A stretch of 64,000 nucleotides of DNA, from positions 646,723,465 to 646,787,464 of the forward strand of contig NC_090439.1 of assembly GCF_031143425.1 (NCBI RefSeq), read 5' to 3'. The notes beneath the pieces are model-generated. The model searched no databases. It had not been told where the DNA came from and saw only the letters and a program-made list of their open reading frames with translations. This stretch comes from Pleurodeles waltl (Eukaryota > Chordata > Amphibia > Caudata > Salamandridae). This document shows positions 1 to 11,189 of the stretch, piece after piece (positions within the stretch are counted from its first letter, which is position 1; every line of letters starts with the position of its first letter). The position numbers and the translations under genes were made by a program.

Positions 1-3000
1 AAGTTTGGACAGTTCAACATTTTTGCCTGTGCCAGACATTTTTTAGAGAGAGTTAAAGTGATAGAAAAAGAGAAAAAAGTTTTCAGAACTTTTTGGAAAG
101 ACAGAAAAAACTTTTTAAACTTTTAAGAACTTTTTGAAAGTTTTAGAAGTACTTTTCAGCACTTAGAAAAGAGTGAAAAGAGGAAATGCAAAACTTTTTG
201 GCTATGTGTATATACACTGACCTTGTTTTGTATATTTTTCTCTTATGAAAAGTACAATGACAAGAGTGGTAAGTAGTCTCAAGCACTTATCCCACCACTG
301 CACAACCAATGTAGGAGGCTGGACTGGCTTGTAGTGAGTACCAAGGGGTACTTGCACCTTGCACCAGGCCCAGTTATCCCTTATTAGTGTATAGGATGTC
401 TAGCAGCTTAGGCTGATAGATAATGGTAGCTTAGCAGAGCAGCTTAGGCTGAACTAGGAGACGTGTGAAGCTACTACAGTACCACTTAGTGTCATATGCA
501 CAATATCATAAGAAAACACAATACACAGTTATACTAAAAATAAAGGTACTTTATTTTTATGACAATATGCCAAAGTATCTTAGAGTGTACCCTCAGTGAG
601 AGGATAGGAAATATACACAAGATATATATACACAATAGCAAAAATATGCAGTATAGTCTTAGAAAACAGTGCAAACAATGTATAGTTACAATAGGATGCA
701 ATGGGGAAACATAGGGATAGGGGCAACACAAACCATATACTCCAAAAGTGGAATGCGAACCACGAATGGACCCCAAACCTATGTGACCTTGTAGAGGGTC
801 GCTGGGACTATTAGAAAATAGTGAGAGTTAGAAAAATAACCCTCCCCAAGACCCTGAAAAGTGAGTGCAAAGTGCACCAAAGTTCCCCTAAGGACAAAAT
901 AGTCGTGTTAGAGGAATAATGCAGGAAAGACACAAACCAGCAATGCAACAACTGTGGATTTCCAATCTAGGGTACCTGTGGAACAAGGGGACCAAGTCCA
1001 AAAGTCACAAGCAAGTCGGAGATGGGCAGATGCCCAGGAAATGCCAGCTGCGGGTGCAAAGAAGCTTCGACTGGACAGAAGAAGCTGAGGTTTCTGCAGG
1101 AACGAAAAGGGCTAGAGACTTCCCCTTTACTGGACGGATCCCTCTCGCCTTGGAGATTCGTGCAGAAGTGTTTTCCCGCCGGAAGGACGCCAACAAGCCT
1201 TGCTACACGCAAATCGTGCGTTTGGCGTTTTTGGACGCTGCTGGGGCCCAGGAGGGACCAGGAGGTCGCAAATTGGACCTGCAGAGAGAGGGGACGTCGA
1301 GCAAGACAAAGAGCCCTCACTGAAGCAGGTAGCACCCGGAGAAGTGCCAGAAACAGGCACTACGAGAATGCGTGAAACGGTGCTCGCCGAAGTTGCACAA
1401 AGGAGTCCCACGTCGCCGGAGACCAACTTAGAAAGTCGTGCAATGCAGGTTAGAGTGCCGTGGACCCGGGCTTGGCTGTGCACGAAGGATTTCCGCCGGA
1501 AGTGCACAGGGGCCGGAGTAGCTGCAAAGTCGCGGTTCCCAGCAATGCAGCCCAGCGTGGTGAGGCAAGGACTTACCTCCACCAAACTTGGGCTGAAGAG
1601 TCACTGGACTGTGGGGGTCACTTGGACAGAGTCGCTGGATTCGAGGGACCTCGCTCGTCGTGCTGAGAGGAGACCCAAGGGACCGGTAATGCAGCTTTTT
1701 GGTGCCTGCGGTTGCAGGGGGAAGATTCCGTCGACCCACGGGAGATTTCTTCGGAGCTTCTGGTGCAGAGAGGAGGCAGACTACCCCCACAGCATGCACA
1801 AGCAGGAAAACAGTCGAGAAGGCGGCAGGATCAGCGTTACAGAGTTGCAGTAGTCGTCTTTGCTACTATGTTGCAGGTTTGCAGGCTTCCAGCGCGGTCA
1901 GCGGTCGATTCCTTATCAGAAGGTGAAGAGGGAGATGCAGAGGAACTCGGCTGAGCTCATGCATTCGTTATCTAAAGTTTCCCCAGAGACAGAGACCCTA
2001 AATAGCCAGAAAAGAGGGTTTGGCTACCTAGGAGAGAGGAAAGGCTACTAACACCTGAAGGAGCCTATCAGCAGGAGTCTCTGATGTCACCTGGTGGCAC
2101 TGGCCACTCAGAGCAGTCCAGTGTGCCAGCAGCACCTCTGTTTCCAAGATGGCAGAGGTCTGGAGCACACTGGAGGAGCTCTGGACACCTCCCAGGGGAG
2201 GTGCAGGTCAGGGGAGTGGTCACTCCCCTTTCCTTTGTCCAGTTTTGCGCCAGAGCAGGGGCTAAGGGGTCCCTGAACCGGTGTAGACTGGCTTATGCAG
2301 AATTGGGCACATCTGTGCCCAACAAAGCATTTCCAGAGGCTGGGGGAGGCTACTCCTCCCCTGCCTTCACACCATTTTCCAAAGGGAGAGGGTGTCACAC
2401 CCTCTCTCAGAGGAAGTTCTTTGTTCTGCCATCCTGGGCCAGGCCTGGCTGGACCCCAGGAGGGCAGCTGCCTGTCTGAGGGGTTGGCAGCAGCAGCAGC
2501 TGCAGTGAAACCCCAGGAAGGGCAGTCTGGCAGTACCAGGGTCTGTGCTACAGACCACTGGGATCATGGAATTGTACCAACAATGCCAGGATGGCATAGA
2601 GGGGGCAATTCCATGATCATAGACATGTTACATGGCCATATTCGGAGTTACCATGGTGAAGCTACATATAGGTAGTGACCTATATGTAGTGCACGCGTGT
2701 AATGGTGTTCCCACACTCACAAAGTCCAGTGAATTGCCTCTGAACAATGTGGGGGCACCTTGGCTAGTGCCAGGGTGCCCTCACACTAAGTAACTTTGCA
2801 CCTAACCTTTACCAGGTAAAGGTTAGACATATAGGTGACTTATAAGTTACTTAAGTGCAGTGTAAAATGGCTGTGAAATAACGTGGACGTTATTTCACTC
2901 AGGCTGCAGTGGCAGGCCTGTGTAAGAATTGTCTGAGCTCCCTATGGGTGGCAAAAGAAATGCTGCAGCCCATAGGGATCTCCTGGAACCCCAATACCCT

Positions 3001-3304
3001 GGGTACCTCAGTACCATATACTAGGGAATTATAAGGGTGTTCCAGTAAGCCAATGTAAATTGGTAAAAATGGTCACTAGCCTGTCAGTGACAATTTGGAA
3101 AGAAATGAGAGAGCATAACCACTGAGGTTCTGATTAGCAGAGCCTCAGTGAGACAGTTAGTCACTACACAGGTAACACATTCAGGCACACTTATGAGCAC
3201 TGGGGCCCTGGGTTACCAGGGTCCCAGTGACACATACAACTAAAACAACATATATACAGTGAAAAATGGGGGTAACATGCCAGGCAAGATGGTACTTTCC
3301 TACA
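1..3304 (-). mobile_element. Long LTR, minus strand, truncated by window edge
   Basis: Read on the minus strand, the unit opens at 3304 with TGTAGGAAAGTACC, and on the plus strand it closes with TTTCCTACA. That terminus is the same type as the two solo LTRs at 29099 and 32995. The other end lies outside the window, so the target duplication (expected to match GGTGG at 3305-3309) cannot be checked. No long uninterrupted coding frame, RT or protease motif is visible, which fits LTR rather than internal sequence. Ty3/gypsy is the likely class because the related LTRs have 5-bp target duplications, but this is inference. At more than 3.3 kb it is long for an LTR; the part below about 2050 could be a different repeat abutting it. 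Confidence 0.6.
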
Positions 3305-3361
3305 GGTGGTTTGCCCACTGCTTTATTCTGGGGAGTGCAAAGCCACAGTCTCTGAAGTGGA

Positions 3362-3575
3362 TAACAGTCTCCAATGGTTCTGGAGGGGGCTTTGTGCCCA
3401 GAGTGCTTCATCCTGCCAAGGACAGAGGTAGTGGATGTCTTTCTCCACTGGTTCTGGAGGGGGCTTTGTGCCCAGAGTGCTTCATCCTGCCAAGGACAGA
3501 GGTAGTGGATGTCTTTCTCCATTGGTTTTGGAGCGGGCTTTGTGCCCAGAGTGCTACAACCTGCTCGTGGCGGAC
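3362..3575. repeat. 74-bp tandem repeat, about 2.7 copies
   Basis: The block containing GGCTTTGTGCCCAGAGTGCT recurs with its GGC at 3388, 3462 and 3536, an exact 74-bp period. The third copy is diverged and broken off. It lies between the LTR end and the coding minisatellite of the Harbinger accessory gene. Confidence 0.8.
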
Positions 3576-3600
3576 TCAGTAGCGTTGGAGCTTTCTGCGC

Positions 3601-4030
3601 TCATTGGCCTGCGGTGCTGGTGGCGGTGGTGTCCTTGGCAGCGGTGCTGGTGACGGTGTTGTCCTCTGAAGTGGTGCTGGTGGCGGCGGTGTCCTGTGAA
3701 GCGGTGCTGGTGGCGGCGGTGTTCTGTGAAGCGGTGCTGGTGGCGGCGGTGTCCTGTGAAGTAGTGCTGGTGGCGGCGGTGTCATGTGAAGCGGTGCTGG
3801 TGGCGGCGGTGTCCTTGGCAGCGGTGCTGGTGGCGGCCGTGTCCTGTGAAGCGGTGCTGGTGGCGGCGGTGTACTTGGCGGCAGTGCTGGTGGCGGCGGT
3901 GTCCTTGGCAGCGGTGTCCTTGGCAGCGGTGTCCTTGGCAGCGGTGTCCTGTGAAGCGGTGTCCTGTGAAGCGGTGCTGGTGGCGGCGGTGTCCTTGTCA
4001 GTGGTTCTGGTGGCGGTCTTGTCCGCTGAG
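3601..4030 (-). repeat. Coding minisatellite, 30-bp (10-residue) units
   Basis: The plus strand repeats blocks such as GCGGTGCTGGTGGCGGCGGT, separated by GTCCTGTGAA or GTCCTTGGCA. On the minus strand the frame stays open and reads units of about ten residues (DTAATSTASQ, with AK variants), roughly a dozen or more times, with some half-units (DTAAK). The corresponding part of copy B (26433-26560) has only a few units, so the array has expanded in copy A or contracted in B. Confidence 0.85.
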
Positions 4031-6480
4031 CAGGTTTGCAGCGACTTGCCTTTCTTTCTGTGCCCCTTCCCCACCTTGGATGGTGGTGCAGCTGTCTTCC
4101 CACTCTTAACTGTACTCCTGGGAGAGCCTTTGGTGCCAGATGTGTTGCCTTTCTCCCGCCGGGCAATGGCCAACTTTTTATGCTTCTGAGGTGGGGGACT
4201 GTCCGTGGTCTGGCTCCTTGGCACACTGGCTGCCCTGCTGCTTGGCGCACTCCAGAAGCTGGTTACAGCTGGCACCACTGTTCCTGGTGATGTGGTGGCT
4301 GAGGTGCTGGGTTGGGACCTGAAAAGGCGGGCCCTTGGGGACAGAAGGGATAGGGAGGTGAGGGGAAGAGGTCAAGGTTGTGCAGGAAAAGTTTTAGGGA
4401 CACACTGGGATGGGTAGATGGAGGGGGTTTGGGAGTGGAGGAAGAGGTAGTGGGTGTAGGAGGTGTACGTTTGCTCACTTTGGGTGAAGGTGCATGGGTT
4501 GGAGGCTGTCGTGAGGTGGATGGGTGTTGGGTGGGTGTGTGGCTGCGTTTGTGTACCTTGGAAGGTAGGCTCACAGACACACTGGGAGAGGACACAGGGG
4601 ATGTGTGAATGGTAGTGGGGGTGGTGAGTGCACGTGAGCGGGGTGTGGTGATAGGTGTAATGGACGTAGTGGCTAAAGATGTAGTGCATGCAGGTGTGAG
4701 TGGAGACAAGACAGGGAGGGAGGAGGGAGATGAGGAGGAGGGGGACACAGTGGAGGCAGTGGATGCTGGTATGTGTGCATGGGTATGATGCTTGTGTGAG
4801 TGCCTCTGGGATGTGTGGTGCTTATGTTTGCCAGAGCTTCCCTTGTGTGTTGAGGTGTGTGCATGCTGGTCTGATGGTGTGCTTGGGATAGGCTGAGGTA
4901 CAGGGGATTGGGGCTGGGTGGAGGAAGTTGGAGGGGGGAGGCTGGACACAGGGACAATGGCTGCCATCAGTGCTGAGGCCGGAGTCAGAAAAGCTCGCTG
5001 TTGGGTTTGCTGACCAGAATGAATGCCCTCAGGTATGCATTGGTCTGTTGCAACTGCCTCTCTACACCCTGGATGGCATTCAAAATGGTAGACTGCCCAA
5101 CAGTGAGGGATCTGAGGAGGTCAATGGCCTCCTAACTGAGGGCAGCAGGGCTGACAGGGGCAGGGGCTGAGGTGCCTAGGGTGAAGGAGATGCCCACCCT
5201 CCTGGGTGAGCGCCCACAGGGCACACGCTGAGGGGCTGCTGGGAGGGCGGTGCTGGTAGGGGGGTGGCAGCTCCCACCCCAAGGGAGCTCCCATCAGAGG
5301 AGGAGTCCGTGTCGCTGGTCTCAGCTCCCATCCCTGCCGTGGAGCTCCCCTCGCCCTCCGTCCCACTGGTGGCTTCAGACTCCGTTGTGTCGCCCTCCAG
5401 GGCCATGTGGGATGCAGCTCCCTCCTGCTCCGGTGGCACAGCTCCTCCGCCTGATGATGCTAATGCATACAAGAACAGGGAGACCACAAAAAGGGGGAGG
5501 AAGACAGAAGAAAGGCATGTTCAGTGCATGCAATACCACTACCGTTGGCGGACACTACAGACACAGAAGCCCCCTGCACTACGCCGTGCACTTTGAGTAC
5601 CTTAATTAATCACAGGGACATGGGTTACAAGGCCTATGCCCGATTGCTGCACACATGGAAGTCACAGGAGCCTGACTAGGTGTAGTTGCCTCTGAACACA
5701 GGTGGGGGGGGGGTGCCACATGGCCTGCCTTACGAAGGGACCTTGCCTACTAAACACACCCTGGCCTAGGGGAACCCACAGCCCACCTCCCCCACCCAGA
5801 CACCTCCAATGCGCGCTGAATCAGCTGAATGAGAGTGTACTCACCCCCTTGTGGCTGCTGTGATGCCCTCAAGTGCCCATCCTCCTCCGGATAAGCCACC
5901 GCCAGGATCCGCAACATCAGGCGGGTCATGGTGCGACGGGCACCCCTCCCACGTTGGGAGGCCATCCCCAACTGGGCCTCCACCGTCTTCTTGCTCCAGC
6001 GGTGAATGTCCTCCCATCTTTTCCGGCAGTGGGTGCTCCGTCTGTGGTGGACCCCCAGGGCCCGGACCTCCTTGGCGATGGCACGTCAAATATCCTTCTT
6101 CTGGTGGGCGTTGACCTACAGGAATAGTACAGGGGAAAAGGAGAAGATATAACCGTCCACACCGTCACAGTCATTGGCCCGCATCCCTACCCTTCCCATG
6201 ACGCACATCCACTCACCTTTGTTTCATGCACGCCTCATTCTACCCCCCCTATCTTCCCTCCACACCACTCCACACAGGCATTGCCCATACAGCATGCTCA
6301 CAGTGTACTTAACTGTTTGTCTGGAGGACCGTAGAGTAGCGTATACTGGGGTAGGACCCCATCCACTAGTTTCTCCAACTCCTCCGTGCTGAAGGCAGGG
6401 GCCCTTTCCCCAGACACATGAGCTATTGTCTCTTCCAGACTGAGGTCACAGCAGCACTTGCAGTGTAGGTCCTCTCCTGT
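3601..6480 (-). pseudogene. Harbinger accessory Myb/SANT-like gene, copy A (decayed)
   Basis: Exon 1 (about 6331-6450) encodes FSTEELEKLVDGVLPQYTLL and ends in PPDKQ. Exon 2 (about 5843-6116) opens with VNAHQKKDI and carries HCRKRWEDI and RWSKKTVEAQLG. Together they look like a Myb_DNA-bind_5 (MSANTD-type) domain, a nuclear DNA-binding fold used by Harbinger partner proteins. Downstream exons give a Ser/Asp-rich acidic stretch, a possible helical dimerisation segment (SEEAIDL..., IQGVERQLQQTN), a Ser/Thr/Pro-rich region (4263-4967), a Lys-rich basic patch and a threonine/alanine repeat tail (3601-4030). Exon 2 has a TGA in place of the Trp codon present in copy B (DIWRAI position). The exon 1 donor reads CAGTTAAGT rather than CAGGTAAGT, so splicing is probably lost. 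The true start codon is not resolved. Confidence 0.65.
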
Positions 6481-6519
6481 TGAAGATCAGGTACCAAGTG
6501 AGTGAACAGAGAGAAAATG

Positions 6520-6760
6520 GCGGTCACGTCTGCGGCAGTGCGTACCGTCACCGCCGGCGAACATCGTCATTGGCTCCTGGGACCCATAGGGTCCAATTTT
6601 AACCAATGCAGGATTGCGCTGCGGTTTTCGACCGCCAACCGCGACGGTGTACAACGCCAGCGCAGTTACCTCATATCCCATTGTCCCACATTACAGGTCA
6701 GGCAGCCGCCATTTCAGGGGGCCACATGGCATTAATTTTAAATGTGTCACACATATGTAG
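6520..6760. promoter_or_regulatory. Divergent intergenic region with CCAAT boxes (putative bidirectional promoter)
   Basis: This lies between the 5' ends of the accessory Myb-like gene (minus) and the transposase (plus). It holds ATTGG at about 6568, CCAAT at about 6594 and CCAAT at about 6602, within a GC-rich, CpG-containing stretch (TTCGACCGCCAACCGCGACG). Paired CCAAT motifs in both orientations suit a shared promoter. No clear TATA box was seen. Function is inferred from position only. Confidence 0.4.
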
Positions 6761-6817
6761 GCCTTGCATACACACTAAGACAGGCACATAGCGGATTTAA
6801 ACATTTGTGGAATAAAG

Positions 6818-7988
6818 TTGTGTTTTCCTACCTCAGTGTTGGCTGACTCTCTGCTCGCTGTTCTCCTCCATATAGAACGTCCGCTGGCGCAGGTGAGGAG
6901 ATGGCGGCATCCTCCGGTGTACAGACCGCTGGTGGACCTCTCGACAATGGAAGAGCGACATGTAATTGTCACCTACAGACTGGACCGTGCCACAATCCAG
7001 GAACTTTGTGCCCAGTTGGAGCCAGTCCTGATGTCAGCTATCTGCCATCCCACAGGAATCCCCCCCTCTAGTGCAGGTCCTGTCAGTACTCCATTTCCTG
7101 GCAAGTGGGTCTTTTCAGACAACAGTGGACATAGCATCAGGGATGTCCCAGCCTATGTTCTCCAACGTGTTGTTCAGGTGTGTTGTCTGCCCTGCTGAAA
7201 CACATGCGCAGCTACATCGTTTTCCCTCAGGTGGAGGATTTGCCTACAGTGAAAGGTGACTTCTATGCCCTGGGACGTATCCCCAACATCATTGGTGCGA
7301 TTGATGGGACCCATGTGGCCTTGGTCCCCCCCGCAGGAGTGAACAGGTGTACAGAAACCGGGAGAGTTACCATTTGATGAATGTGCAGATGGTGTGTTTG
7401 GCCGACCAGTTCATCTCCCATGTGAATGCCAAGTTTCCTGGCTCAGTGCATGACGCTTACATTCTGAGGAATAGCAGCATCCCTTAGGTGATGGGGCAAC
7501 TCCAGAGGCACGGTGTGTGGCTAATAGGTGAGGACATGGACCCTATACAGTGTGACTAGGTGCCTGGGTCTGGGGATATCCCTAAGAGTTAGTGTGTCTC
7601 TAACAGATTTCCCTCGACATTTGCAGGTGACTCTGGTTACCCCAACCTGTCATGGCTACTGACCCCAGTGAGGAATCCCAGGACAAGGGCAGAGGAACGC
7701 AACAATGAGGCACATGGGCGAACTAGGAGGATTATTGAGAGGACCTTCAGCCTCCTGAAAGCCAGGTTCAGGTGCCTCCATCTGACAGGTGGTTCCCTAT
7801 TCTACTCACCAAAGAAGGTGTGCCAGATCATCGTGGCCTGTTGTATGCTTCACAACTTGGCTTTGCGATGACAGGTGCCTTTTCTGCAGGAGGATGGTCC
7901 AGATGGAGGTCTTGTGGCAGCTGTGGAGCCTGTGGACAGTGAAGACGAGGAAGCAGAAGAAGAGGATATCGACAACAGAAACACGTGA
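6818..7988 (+). pseudogene. Harbinger DDE transposase, copy A (decayed)
   Basis: A HARBI1-like nuclease: it would cut transposon ends and insert at TWA-type targets. The N-terminal part has MEERHVIVTYRLDRATIQEL. The catalytic triad can be placed as D in GAIDGTHV (about 7301), D in GSVHDAYILRNS (about 7450) and E in RRIIERTFSLLKARF (about 7738). An intron is recognisable from CTAATAG|GTGAGG to TTTGCAG|GTGACT (about 7528-7626). The protein ends in an acidic tail (SEDEEAEEEDID) with a stop at 7986-7988. It is disabled: frame changes near 7070, 7170 and 7340, TAG at about 7485 after RNSSIP, and TGA at 7870 before the acidic tail. The start at 6818 follows a possible splice acceptor and is uncertain. 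It is convergent with the Myb-like gene downstream. Confidence 0.85.
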
Positions 7989-8486
7989 TTCATCAATACT
8001 TCCAGTGAGACACAAGTAAGAAGACATCACTGCCTGCTACATCTGATACCCTTGTTCTACCTCTCATCTGTCTGTCACTTTCACCCAGTGTATGGACCCT
8101 GAGTTGTCACTTTCCCTTTCAGTTTCACAGATGTGGGTCCCACTGTGTGACATCTGCTTTGTTTCCTCATGGACTAGAGCTGTGTGACATAGGTATGTTG
8201 ACAATAGAATGGATATAGCAGTTTTCCACAGTTATTGCAAATACACATTTTCGAAAGCACAGACTGACTCCCGATAGTTTTGTGATTTAAGGGTGTTTAT
8301 TTAAGTACTAAATAGTGGAGGGGGTTGTAAAATGGTCAGGGTGATGGTGGAGGAATGTCCATGGCAGAGGCCAGTCTATTAGTCTCACAGGTGCATTGTC
8401 CAAAGGAGCATAGGAAGTGGAGCTGGGGCAGTTTAAGGATGGACAAGGTGACAAAGTGGGACAGAAGGATGACAATCAGGGTGGTC

Positions 8487-9972
8487 TCATTTTTTGGCGG
8501 GGGTCTTGGCATTATTCTCTGTCTTTGTCCTGGATCTCAGGGACCGCTTGCAGGGTGGTTCTCCATCTGCAGGGGGTGGGGTGCTGGTGTCGTGGTCCTG
8601 TGGCGGTGCCTCCCGTCCACTAGCGCCAGCAGAGGTGGTGGGCAGTTCATCGTCTAGGCTGAGGTCAGGGGCCCCTTGTTGTGCCACAGTGTCCCTCCTG
8701 GTGTTGATGAGTTCCTTCAGCACCCCTACAATGGTATTTGAGTTCCTCCCTGAACCCCAAATACTGTTCCTCCTGCAGCCGCTGGGTCTCCTGAAACTTG
8801 GCCAGTACCGTTGCCATCATCTCCTGGGAATGGTGGTAGGCTCCCATGATGTTGGAGAGGGCCTCGTGGAGAGTGGGTTCCCTGGGCCTGTCCTCCTCCT
8901 GTCATACAGCAGCCCTCCCAGTTCCCCTTTGTTCCTGTGCCTCTGTCCCCTGAACCGTGTGCCCACTGCCCCCAGGTCCCTGGTGTTGTTGGGGTGGTGG
9001 GTTAGCCTGGGTTCCCTGTATTGGAGGACACACTGCTGCTTGACGTGTCCTGGGGACAGAGGTATGGGCCCGCTGGGTGGGTGCTGTGGTGGTGTTTCCA
9101 GAGGGGGGAGGCTCTGTTGTGGCTTGTGCCAGTGTTCGGGGAACTGACTGTCCTGAGGTCCCAGATGGGCCGGGCAGGACATCTAGATCTAGTTGGACAG
9201 AGCTGCTGTCATCACTGTGGGGTGGGCCTCTTCTGTGGAACCTCCTGTCCGGTGACGTTGGGTAGGGGTCCTGCAGGGGTGTAAAGGCATGATTATTGCA
9301 TCTGTGTGTGCCATGGTGTGCAATGAGTGGGAGACCCTGTGCCCAGTGCTTGCATTCTTGAGTAGGACCTTGTGTGCTAAATGTTTAGGGGTGTGTGGGT
9401 ATGTGCAGTGGCCATGCATTGGTGATGGGTGTCCATGCTTTGTTGTTGCATTCAGGGCTTGGTGTTGGGATGTGTAGTTTGTGATAGTGGGACATGTGTG
9501 AGGAGTTGGAGTGATGGGGGTGAGGGCGAGGGTGGAGGTATGTGATAGCATGCAGGTAGGGTGGGGGATGAAGTATTAAAAGACTTGCCTTACCAGAGTC
9601 CATTCCTCCAGCTACTCCTGAGAGGCCCTCAGGATGCAGAATAGCCAAGACCTGCTCCTCCCATGTTGGTAGTTCTGGGGGAGGAGATGGGGGTCCGCCG
9701 CCAGTCCTCTGAACTGCAATCTGGTGTCTTGAGACCACGGAATGTACCTTCCCCCGTAGGTCGTTCCACCTCTTCCTGATGTCATCCCATGTTCTTGGGT
9801 GCTGTCCCACTGCGTTGATCCTGTCCACGATTCTGCGTCATAGCTCCATCTTCCTAGCTATGGTGGTGTGCTGCACCTGTGATCCGAATAGCTGTGGCTC
9901 TAACCGGATGATTTCCTCCACCATGACCCTGAGCTCCTCCTCAGAAAATCTGGGGTGTCTTTCCGAAGCCAT
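8487..9972 (-). pseudogene. Harbinger Myb/SANT-like DNA-binding protein, copy A (decayed)
   Basis: Exon 1 (9594-9972) starts MASERHPRFSEEELRVMVEE and carries LFGSQVQHTTIARKMEL and RKRWNDLRGKVHSVV, a Myb_DNA-bind_5 type domain. It ends in a consensus donor (TCTG|GTAAGG). The intron runs 9271-9593 to CTGCAG|GACC. Exon 2 ends with a basic tail (KRSLRSRTK) and a TGA at 8487-8489. A segment around 8665-8847 (SQEMMATVLAKFQETQRLQE) looks helical. In other Harbinger systems this partner carries the transposase into the nucleus and to the element's ends. Breaks: TGA replaces TGG in the domain (about 9838, W in copy B's KMELWRRI), and there are frame changes in exon 2. It faces the transposase tail to tail. 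Confidence 0.75.
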
Positions 9973-10170
9973 GGGGTGGTGTGGGTGATGTGTGGGGTGG
10001 TGTGTGTTGTGATGTGTGGAGTGATGTTTAGGAGTGTGTGGTGTTTTGTGCGTGGATGTTGTGTGAGGGATGGTGTTGAGTGCCTGTGGATGCTAGTTTG
10101 TAGATGGTGGTGTCTCTCTCTGGCCTTCAGTCGCAATTGTGGTCGTAAGGGTTTGTGGGTAATGTGGGTG

Positions 10171-10182
10171 TGTGTTTTATAT
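10171..10182 (-). promoter_or_regulatory. TATA box of Myb-like gene, copy A
   Basis: On the minus strand this reads ATATAAAACACAC, about 200 bp upstream of the ATG at 9972. The same box in the same setting occurs in copy B (32524-32533) and copy C (22138-22144), followed by an unusual CA-rich leader. Confidence 0.5.
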
Positions 10183-10509
10183 TGTATTGGATGTGTGGGA
10201 GTGGTGTGAGTATGTGTATCAGGTGGGTGTATTTGTAATTGTCCAATGTGGTTTAGTTTTGTAAGTGTGTGTGTATTTTGAGCGCGGCGGTGTGTACCGC
10301 CAATGGAATACCGCGGTTGAAAGACCGCCGCATGGATTCGTGGGTCGTGATAGTGTGGGTGTATTCCTGTTAGCGTGATGGTGGAGGTTTTGTTTTCGCC
10401 AGTTTATCACTGACCTTTGGTGTGGCGGACTTGTGTGAGTGTCTGGATTTTGGAGGACTCCGGACTGTGGGTCGTGAGAGCTGTGGGGGAATTCCGCTGC
10501 AGTGTGTTG

Positions 10510-10564
10510 GCCGTCTTCTGCACGGTGGTAAGCTGCATTTACTGCCAATGTTGTAATGAGTGCC
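10510..10564. repeat. Right terminal inverted repeat region, Harbinger copy A
   Basis: The reverse complement begins GGCACTCATTACAACATTGG and continues GCAGTAAATGCAGCTTACC. It aligns base by base with the copy B terminus (GGCCCTCATTACAACATTGG). The flank is TAT. The partner terminus is outside the window or destroyed. Confidence 0.6.
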
Positions 10565-11189
10565 TATATATCTGTTGTAAAGTATGACTTTAACACCCAT
10601 CTCTTTATGCTGGAAAATGCTGGAAACTCAATGTTGATTTAATGCTTCATGCTCAACTTATAGTTACTAGCAACAGAGATCACAATATTGCTTCCAATTG
10701 AGACATTTCATATTCAGTCTTACTAAATATTTTCTTCAGTAATGCAAATACAATAAGTGTACTGTTTGTGCTTTTGTCACTGTAGTCACATTATTCTGAC
10801 TCTACTAAATAACAAATGGAGTTACAACAAAAATAGCATTGGTTAACTAATATATGTGATAGCATGGTGGGATTCCCCTTGCATGGGTATCCCCACAGGT
10901 CTGTGTGATAACTTGTTTGTGGGGGTGGTTCTGGGTTATACTTATTGTTTGCAGTTTTCTTTCTTTGAAGTTATTCCTCTGCTTGGGAGATGTTTTCTTT
11001 AGCCCGGTTTCTTTCCCATGTAAGTGTTCTTTTTTAATCCACTCTCTATCTCTATGTGTTCCTTTTCTGCCATGTGTCACCCTCCTCTACACTCAGACTT
11101 TTACTTTCAAAGATTGCTCTCATACTCTCCATAGTTCATCTGATCATGTACCTTATTTATGATTGAGATAATATGACCACTCTGAAAGT
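10565..11189. other. AT-rich sequence, nothing recognised
   Basis: Between the Harbinger end and the first recognisable LINE codons. No gene, RNA or repeat could be identified; it may include the eroded 5' part of the LINE. Confidence 0.3.

Larger units (their letters stand above)
3305..10564. mobile_element. PIF/Harbinger DNA transposon, copy A (three-gene type)
   Basis: One element holding, left to right, a Myb/SANT-like accessory gene on minus (3601-6480), a DDE transposase on plus (6818-7988) and a second Myb/SANT-like gene on minus (8487-9972). The right end (about 10510-10564), read inward, gives GGCACTCATTACAACATTGG followed by GGC/CCG-rich sequence. It matches the end of copy B at 32902 and resembles the left end of copy C at 21774. 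The left terminus is not visible because the LTR ending at 3304 sits there. The same order of accessory gene and second Myb gene recurs in copy B, which supports a single element rather than chance neighbours. All three genes carry disabling mutations. Confidence 0.75.

Noticed and set aside
534..776. Hydrophobic 80-codon frame on minus
   Set aside because: Lies in AT-rich repeat sequence with no domain, codon bias or conserved neighbour; chance frame.
919..1853. Several overlapping long frames on both strands
   Set aside because: All sit in GC-richer LTR-like sequence with few stop codons. They overlap in several frames and none has a recognisable domain.
3576..4250. Pro/Thr-rich and Val/Ala-rich frames over the minisatellite in other frames
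   Set aside because: A 30-bp repeat stays open in several frames. Only the minus frame continuing the Lys-rich region fits the accessory gene.
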